DNA of 64,000 bases from contig LJCW01000175.1 of the NCBI GenBank assembly GCA_001298555.1, forward strand, positions 62,001-126,000, in the 5' to 3' direction. Of the stretch, positions 58,945 to 64,000 are shown one piece after another; positions within the stretch are counted from its first letter, which is position 1; each line of letters opens with the position of its first letter. A program made the translations under genes and the position numbers. The stretch comes from Actinobacteria bacterium OV450 (GTDB taxonomy: Bacteria > Actinomycetota > Actinomycetes > Streptomycetales > Streptomycetaceae). The notes below the pieces were generated by a model. It made no database searches. It was not told the DNA's origin and worked only from the letters and a program-made list of their open reading frames with translations.

Positions 58945-59949
58945 TCAAGGGGACGCGAGCGGGTGGGGGTGATGTTGGCCGGCCAACTGGTCGCCAAGAG
59001 GGCTGCGGCGGTACAGAACCTGCCGTCCGTCGCGAGCCCGGGTCAGAAGGCCCGTGGCGTGCAGCACACGCAGGTGCTGGGATACGGCACTCGGGGTGAC
59101 CCTGAAGCGACGAGCGATCTCGCTCGTGGGCAGTGGCTCGTCGAGGAGGGCGAGGAGTCTCGCCCTGGGGGCGCCGAGCAGCGACACCAGGGCAGTTGCG
59201 TCAGGGGTGGGCGCCGGGGTCCACAGCGTCGCCACTCCACGGCTTGGGTAGGACAGCGCCGGCGGCTCCTCCGGACTGACCGGAGGTGCGGGCTTGTGAG
59301 CGAACACCGACGGCAGGAGCAGCAGGCCCCGACCGGACGCCGCGACGCGGTACCTGCTGATCATTTTTTCGATGTGCAGGGCACCGTCCTGCCAACGCAG
59401 GTTCGGGTGCATGTCCGCGAACAGAAGGCGGGCGCCTCCCACGGCCAGTTGCCGTGCGCGGTAGGTCATGTCGGCTTCCAACAACAGCCGGATCTGCGCC
59501 CACAACGGCTCGATGGCGATCTCCCAGTACTGCCGCAGGAGCTCGCAGAGGGCATCGCGGAGTGCGATGACCGCCGCGTCGGCGGCGGCAGTGGCGTCGC
59601 GCAGGGCTTCGGGAAGCGGGTCCGGCGCGTGCGTGGCCAGCAGATCGCGGCGCACCGTCCGGGGAGGGGTCCGGCGGACGACGGCCAGTTCTTCTTCGAA
59701 GGCCGGGGCGAAGCTGGTGGGCCGCGGGGTCAGGAAGTCAGGGAGGGTGCGCCTGGCCGAGACCAGGGACATCAGCAGACCGGTGTCGAGGACTCCGAGT
59801 CGGCCGAGAACGGATCTGCGCCACGGGAGGTGCAGCGCGGACAGGCCCGGATCCTGCAGCACCCGCAGGCTGACCACGGTCTCGTGCAGGGGCGAAACGG
59901 CGAACCTGGTGTCCGCGAGGTCCTCGACGTCGAGCACAAAGCTGATCAT
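58945..59949 (-). CDS. ArsR-type regulator with DUF5937-like N-terminal domain, 334 aa
   Basis: The C-terminal winged helix is clear (RARLLALLDEPLPTSEIARR, FRVTPSAVSQHLRVLHATGL, about residues 255-310, then LLTRARDGRQVLYRRS). The N-terminal 240 residues are the helical domain commonly found with ArsR-like HTHs in actinobacteria (ISFVLDVEDLADTRFAVSPL, then SLRVLQDPGLSALHLPWRR). These proteins usually repress a divergent transporter or enzyme gene. The divergent SDR-MFS pair begins 56 bp away, which supports control of that operon. There is no ribosome site before the ATG, so the mRNA may be leaderless. Confidence 0.8.
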   Translation of the reverse strand: MISFVLDVEDLADTRFAVSPLHETVVSLRVLQDPGLSALHLPWRRSVLGRLGVLDTGLLMSLVSARRTLPDFLTPRPTSFAPAFEEELAVVRRTPPRTVRRDLLATHAPDPLPEALRDATAAADAAVIALRDALCELLRQYWEIAIEPLWAQIRLLLEADMTYRARQLAVGGARLLFADMHPNLRWQDGALHIEKMISRYRVAASGRGLLLLPSVFAHKPAPPVSPEEPPALSYPSRGVATLWTPAPTPDATALVSLLGAPRARLLALLDEPLPTSEIARRFRVTPSAVSQHLRVLHATGLLTRARDGRQVLYRRSPLGDQLAGQHHPHPLASP

Positions 59950-60005
59950 TAAGCCGTACGCTACATCGATTGGCAACGGCACGCCGGTGCCGTGGACTTC
60001 GCCAC

Positions 60006-60773
60006 ATGGCGCACACAACTCCTCAGCGGTACACGGCGATCGTCACAGGCGCGGCACGCGGCATCGGCGCCGCGGTAGCCCGACGGCTGGCGCACGACGG
60101 CCTGGCGGTCGGCGTGATCGACCTGGACGAGGCGGACTGCGTCGGCACCGTCGAAGCCATCACCAGCAGCGGCGGATCAGCGACAGCCGTCGCCGCCGAC
60201 GTCTCCGACGAGAGCGCGGTGACGGCCGCCGTCGCCCGGATCGCCGCCGTCTTGGGGCCGCCGACGGTACTGGTCAACAACGCCGGCATCGGTCCCCGCG
60301 CCGAGCTCGTCGAGATGAGCACGCAGCAGTGGGACACCGTCACCGGGGTCAATCTGCGCGGCCCGTTCCTTCTCACTCGGAGCGTCTGCCCGCACATGAT
60401 CGCGGCTGGGTGGGGGCGAATCGTGAACATGTCCAGCATTTCCGCAGTCGGTGATGCCGCCCGCGTCGACTACAGCAGCGCGAAGGCCGGTCTGATCGGC
60501 TTCACCAAGTCACTGGCCCTCCAACTCGGGCGGCACGGCATCACCGCCAACGCCATCGCTCCGGGGTTCGTCGTGAGCGACATGACCAGGGCATCCGCCC
60601 GGAGGCTCGGCCGGGACTTCGAGGAGTTCCGGCGCAGCGCGGCGCAGTCCATCCCGGTCGGACGGGTCGGAGAACCGGAGGACATCGCACACACGGCCTC
60701 CTTTCTGGTGAGCCGCGGGGCGGGATTCGTCTCCGGCCAGGTGGTCTACGTCGCCGGCGGACCGGTGGACTGA
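60006..60773 (+). CDS. short-chain dehydrogenase/reductase (FabG-like), 255 aa
   Basis: All classical SDR motifs are present: TGAARGIG (14-21) for the dinucleotide, NNAG in VLVNNAGIG, the catalytic Ser in NMSSIS, and YSSAK (Tyr-x3-Lys), with APGFV after. It reduces a carbonyl or oxidises an alcohol with NAD(P)H. It is followed by an MFS gene with a 2-bp gap, so both form one operon, and it is divergent from the ArsR-type regulator. This suggests an inducible oxidoreduction plus export unit, perhaps for detoxification. Confidence 0.85.
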   Translation: MAHTTPQRYTAIVTGAARGIGAAVARRLAHDGLAVGVIDLDEADCVGTVEAITSSGGSATAVAADVSDESAVTAAVARIAAVLGPPTVLVNNAGIGPRAELVEMSTQQWDTVTGVNLRGPFLLTRSVCPHMIAAGWGRIVNMSSISAVGDAARVDYSSAKAGLIGFTKSLALQLGRHGITANAIAPGFVVSDMTRASARRLGRDFEEFRRSAAQSIPVGRVGEPEDIAHTASFLVSRGAGFVSGQVVYVAGGPVD

Positions 60774-60775
60774 GG

Positions 60776-62080
60776 ATGAACCGTCGGATGACCCTGCTCC
60801 TGGCCGTGACCTGTGCGGTGGCCGTGGGCAACATCTACTTCCCGCAGGCGATCATCCCGCTGGTTGCCGCAGGATTGCGTGCTTCACCCGATGCAGCCTC
60901 CCTGGCCGTGACCGCCACGCAGGTCGGTTACACGGCCGGAATGTTTCTGCTGGTGCCCCTCGGCGACCGGCTCCCCCACCGGTCCTTTCTCGTCACACTG
61001 CTCGCCCTGACGGGCCTGGGCCTGCTTGCCGCGGGATGCGCCCCGAGCCTGCCCTTCCTCATCGTCGCCAGCGCCCTCATCGGCATCACCACCGTGGCCG
61101 CTCAGGTCGTCGGCCCGCTGGCAGCCGGACTGGTGGCCGCCGATCGCCGTGGAGCGGTGATCGGCACTCTTCTCAGCGGCTCGATCGGCGGCATGCTGCT
61201 CGCCCGGGCCTTCAGCGGTTGGCTGGGCGAATGGCTGGGATGGCGAGTGCCCTACCTGGCGACCGCGGTCCTGGCCCTGCTGCTCGCCGGCATTCTGGCC
61301 CTGACCGTGCCCGTCGCAACCCCGCCCTCCCGTCAGCCGTATCCAGCGCTCCTGGCCGAGTCACTGCGCCTGCTGCGCACCGAGCCGGACCTGCGTCGCT
61401 CCTGCTTCTACCAGGCCATGGTCTTCGCCGGATTCTCGGCCGTGTGGACGTGCCTGGGGCTCCTCCTCAACGGTCCGGTCTATGGCATGGGTGCCCAGGC
61501 CGTAGGACTGCTCGCCCTGGTCGGCGGCGCGACCATGCTCTGCACCCCGCTCGCCGGACGCCTGGTGGACCGCCACGGCCCGGAGCCGGTGAACCTCGTC
61601 TGCGTGCTCGCGGTCCTCGTCTCGGCCGCAGTCCTGGCTGCCGGCGCCTGGGGCGGCGTACCCGGGCTGACCGCTCTGGTCGTCGGAACGCTGCTGCTCG
61701 ACATCGCGATGCAGTCCGGCATGGTCGCAAACCAGGCCCGGGTCTACGCCCTGCGCCCCGACGCCCGCAGCAGGCTCAACACCGCCTATATGACCTGTGC
61801 CTACCTGGGCGGCAGCGCGGGTTCCTGGCTCGGCGTACGCGTCTACGGCCAGGCCGGGTGGCGCGGCGTGTGCGCGCTCGTGGCGCTGCTCGCGGCACTG
61901 GCCCTGGCCCGTCACCTCGTGGCGCTGTCCATGTCTTCGTCACCCTCGCGGAGTGGATCCGCGAACTCACCCTCGCCCGGGGGGACGCCCGAGATCACGA
62001 CGTCCGAGATCACGACGTCCGAGATCACGACGTCCGAGATCACGACCACGCCCACGCCGTCGCAGAACACGAAAGCCTGA
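60776..62080 (+). CDS. MFS transporter with tandem-repeat tail, 434 aa
   Basis: Twelve predicted helices (LLLAVTCAVAVGNIYFPQAI, AGMFLLVPLGDRLPHRSFLV, VVGPLAAGLVAADRRGAVIG) mark a drug- or metabolite-exporter-type MFS protein, near-coupled to the SDR gene (2-bp gap). The last 45 residues are a disordered tail with four EITTS-type units (encoded by a 15-bp repeat at about 61989-62048). The regulator upstream probably controls the pair. Substrate unknown. Confidence 0.8.
   Translation: MNRRMTLLLAVTCAVAVGNIYFPQAIIPLVAAGLRASPDAASLAVTATQVGYTAGMFLLVPLGDRLPHRSFLVTLLALTGLGLLAAGCAPSLPFLIVASALIGITTVAAQVVGPLAAGLVAADRRGAVIGTLLSGSIGGMLLARAFSGWLGEWLGWRVPYLATAVLALLLAGILALTVPVATPPSRQPYPALLAESLRLLRTEPDLRRSCFYQAMVFAGFSAVWTCLGLLLNGPVYGMGAQAVGLLALVGGATMLCTPLAGRLVDRHGPEPVNLVCVLAVLVSAAVLAAGAWGGVPGLTALVVGTLLLDIAMQSGMVANQARVYALRPDARSRLNTAYMTCAYLGGSAGSWLGVRVYGQAGWRGVCALVALLAALALARHLVALSMSSSPSRSGSANSPSPGGTPEITTSEITTSEITTSEITTTPTPSQNTKA
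61989..62048 (+). repeat. 15-bp tandem repeat in the MFS 3' end
   Basis: Four near-perfect copies of GAGATCACGACGTCC encode Glu-Ile-Thr-Thr-Ser units. The frame is kept whatever the copy number. Confidence 0.8.
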
Positions 62081-62327
62081 CACAGCCTGCCATTCAGTCC
62101 CTCTCGTCCTCCGTCGTCGCCGCAGCGGGCGCAACCACCGCGGGTACACGCCCCGCCCGATCTCCCGCCGCAGCAGCGCCTCCCGCAGCGCAGGGGGCCG
62201 GGGGCGGGGATTGGGGGCGTCCGGGGGCGGGTTCCGGTGGGGCCTGAGGGGCGTCGACAGTCTGTCTTAATACCTGTTCAGCAGATGATCACTTCTACTG
62301 ATGGCGGTGCGTGGCCAGGATGAGGGC

Positions 62328-63284
62328 ATGCAAAGGATCTGCGTCATCGGCGGAAGCCGTTACTTCGGAAAGCTCCTGGTGGAACGTCTGCACGCGGCGG
62401 GCCACCAGGTCACTGTGATCAACCGCGGCTCCACCCGGCCGCCCGCCGGTGTGGAGCACCTGACCGTCGACCGCAACGACGAGGCCGCCCTGACGGCCGC
62501 GCTCGGCTCCCGCACCTTCGACGTGGTGGTCGATCAGATCTGCTACACCCCCGTGCAAGCCGCGATCGCCGCCCGCGCCTTCGCCGGCCGCACCCGGCGG
62601 TACGTCATGACGTCGACGATCGAGGTCTACGACCCGGCGACCGCCGCACTGCCGGCCGTACCGCCGGGCACGCCGGTGCCGGAGGAGACCGTCGATCCCG
62701 CCGCATGGACCGTGGACCTCGGACTTCCCTGGGACGACGACGCCTACCTGGAGGCGCACTACGCGGAGGGCAAGCGTCAGGCGGAGGCCGTCCTCAGCCG
62801 CGCCGCCGGCTTCGAGTTCGCCTCGGTGCGCAGCGCGCACGTACTCGGTGGTGGCGGACGGGAGTTCACCGGCCGGCTCGCTCACTACGTCGAGCGCATC
62901 GCCCGGGGCGAGGAGATCGCCGTGCACGCGAAGGCGCTGCCCACGGTGTTCGTCCACTACGAAGAGCTGGTGGACCTGCTGCTGTGGGCGGCTGCGGCCG
63001 AGTTCACCGGCCCGCTCAACGCCTGCTCCGAGGGCCTGCTCGACGTGTACGGGCTCACCGCGGCCATCGGTGCGTCGCTCGGACGGGAGCCCGTCCACCG
63101 GAGCGTCCCGGCAGGAGCGGAGGCGTCGCCGTTCTCCTTCGACCGCCACTACGCCATGAGCAACGCCCGCGCTACGCGGCTGGGCTTCGCCTTCTCCCGT
63201 ACCTGCGACTGGCTGCCCGGCGCCGTCGCCGAAGCCGTTGCCGAAGCGGTCGCCGAGTCCGCCATCGAAGCCGTCACCGCCTGA
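62328..63284 (+). CDS. NAD-dependent epimerase/dehydratase, 318 aa
   Basis: The Rossmann start is clear (RICVIGGSRYFGKLLVERLH, GGSRYFG for the dinucleotide at about residues 7-13). It is followed by VINRGSTRPPAGVEH and VVVDQICYTP. The active-site Tyr-Lys pair is shifted from the usual YxxxK; YAEGKRQAE is the likely match. The family remodels nucleotide sugars or reduces carbonyls. A short Ala-Glu repeat (AVAEAVAEAVAES) ends the protein. GGATGAGGG precedes the ATG. The aldo/keto reductase gene follows 17 bp later, probably in the same operon. Confidence 0.75.
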   Translation: MQRICVIGGSRYFGKLLVERLHAAGHQVTVINRGSTRPPAGVEHLTVDRNDEAALTAALGSRTFDVVVDQICYTPVQAAIAARAFAGRTRRYVMTSTIEVYDPATAALPAVPPGTPVPEETVDPAAWTVDLGLPWDDDAYLEAHYAEGKRQAEAVLSRAAGFEFASVRSAHVLGGGGREFTGRLAHYVERIARGEEIAVHAKALPTVFVHYEELVDLLLWAAAAEFTGPLNACSEGLLDVYGLTAAIGASLGREPVHRSVPAGAEASPFSFDRHYAMSNARATRLGFAFSRTCDWLPGAVAEAVAEAVAESAIEAVTA

Positions 63285-63301
63285 CGAACGGAGCCACCGC
63301 C

Positions 63302-64000
63302 ATGCAGTACCGCACCATCGCAGACACCTCCGTCAGCGCCATCGGCCTGGGCGCCATGCCGCTGTCAATCGAACACCGTCCGGACGAGACCCGGGCCGTC
63401 GCCACCCTGCACGCCGCCCTCGACGCGGGTGTCACGCTCATCGACACCGCCGACAGCTACCACTGGCACGCCGACGAGACCGGCCACAACGAGCTGCTGA
63501 TCGCCCGCGCCCTGGCCCGCTACGGCGGCGACACCTCAGGCGTCCTGGTCGCGACCAAGGGCGGCCGCGGCCGGCCCGGCGACGGCAGCTGGACCGTCGA
63601 CGGCCGGCCGGAACACCTCAGGCGGGCCGCCGAGGCCTCCGCCCGGCGCCTGGCCGTCGACGCCATCGGCCTCTACCAGTTGCACAAGCCGGACCCCGCC
63701 GTGCCCTGGGCGGAGTCGGTCGGTGCGCTGCGCGAACTGCTCGACGCCGGCACGATCCGCGCCGCCGGCATCTCCAACGTCACCACCGCGCAGATCCTCG
63801 AAGCGCACGCGATCCTGGGCGACGGACTCGCATCCGTGCAGAACCAGTACTCGCCGGCCGTGCGCGACGGCGAGGCCGAGCTGCAGCTGAGCACCCGGCT
63901 GGGGCTGGCGTTCCTGCCCTGGAGTCCCCTGGGCGGCATCTCGCGCAGCTCCCTCGACGGCCCCTCCGGCCCGACTTCGGCCGGCACCGCGTTCCATCGC
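63302..64000 (+). CDS. aldo/keto reductase, N-terminal part (233 codons in window)
   Basis: Translation from the ATG gives YRTIADTSVSAIGLGAMPLS, then LIDTADSYHW, LVATKGGRG, LYQLHKPDP and WSPLGG, the catalytic-tetrad pattern (Asp, Tyr, Lys, His) of aldo/keto reductases. These enzymes reduce aldehydes and ketones with NADPH. The gene is cut by the right edge of the window. It follows the epimerase with a short gap and probably belongs to the same pathway. Confidence 0.85.
   Translation, partial: MQYRTIADTSVSAIGLGAMPLSIEHRPDETRAVATLHAALDAGVTLIDTADSYHWHADETGHNELLIARALARYGGDTSGVLVATKGGRGRPGDGSWTVDGRPEHLRRAAEASARRLAVDAIGLYQLHKPDPAVPWAESVGALRELLDAGTIRAAGISNVTTAQILEAHAILGDGLASVQNQYSPAVRDGEAELQLSTRLGLAFLPWSPLGGISRSSLDGPSGPTSAGTAFHR

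Overview
The window is high-GC actinobacterial chromosome, almost certainly Streptomyces or a close relative. Codon third positions are overwhelmingly G or C, many genes start with GTG or TTG behind GGAGG-type ribosome sites, TTA codons are very rare, and the families are typical of the genus (ECF sigma factors, membrane-tethered HTH proteins, cytochromes P450, a terpene synthase, MFS exporters, secreted enzymes). No rRNA, tRNA, CRISPR array, insertion sequence or prophage was recognised. The region reads as accessory: many lineage-specific small hypothetical genes, several decayed gene fragments, and unusual tandem repeats.

Layout. 1-597 is the 5' part of a class A penicillin-binding protein. 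1.4-10.7 kb holds hypothetical genes, a large HTH membrane protein, an S1-domain protein, a P-loop kinase, a methyltransferase, a 43-residue four-CxxC protein and a secreted protein. 10.9-14.7 kb has an HTH protein with a membrane anchor and external domain, an ECF sigma factor with an N-terminal zinc ribbon, and a membrane protein with a septum-formation-like domain. 15.2-19.2 kb is a block of small hypothetical genes, one resembling an immunity protein, plus an acetyltransferase. 19.3-21.9 kb is a three-gene ABC exporter operon. 22-33 kb holds a decayed gene, a Tat-exported alpha/beta hydrolase, a 20-copy 18-bp tandem repeat, a secreted PHB-depolymerase-like enzyme, a HEAT-repeat protein, and a LysR regulator divergent from a SnoaL-like protein.

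33.6-39.4 kb is a compact terpene locus: a class I terpene synthase and three P450s, one lacking the normally invariant ExxR motif. 39.6-43.1 kb has two ECF sigma systems. One pairs with a membrane partner protein. The other is a single polypeptide combining sigma factor, zinc-finger anti-sigma-like segment, membrane anchor and external lectin domain.

43.4-52.5 kb is the most unusual stretch and the best candidate for an undescribed system. A 1649-residue caspase-like protease / STAND-type NTPase / WD40 protein, with a rare TTA codon, is transcribed divergently (20 bp apart) from an LCAT-like lipase or acyltransferase. It is followed by a RES-domain (NAD+-degrading toxin family) protein and an Xre/MbcA-like antitoxin. 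I infer an abortive-infection or programmed-death module in which the propeller senses, the NTPase switches, the caspase cuts, and the lipase and RES protein are candidate killers.

52.7-64 kb has small hypothetical genes, two unrelated MFS exporters (one behind a convincing leader-peptide/terminator attenuator), a lectin pseudogene, a glyoxalase-like protein, and a right-hand cluster. That cluster has an ArsR-type regulator divergent from an SDR-MFS pair, then an NAD-dependent epimerase and an aldo/keto reductase cut by the window edge.
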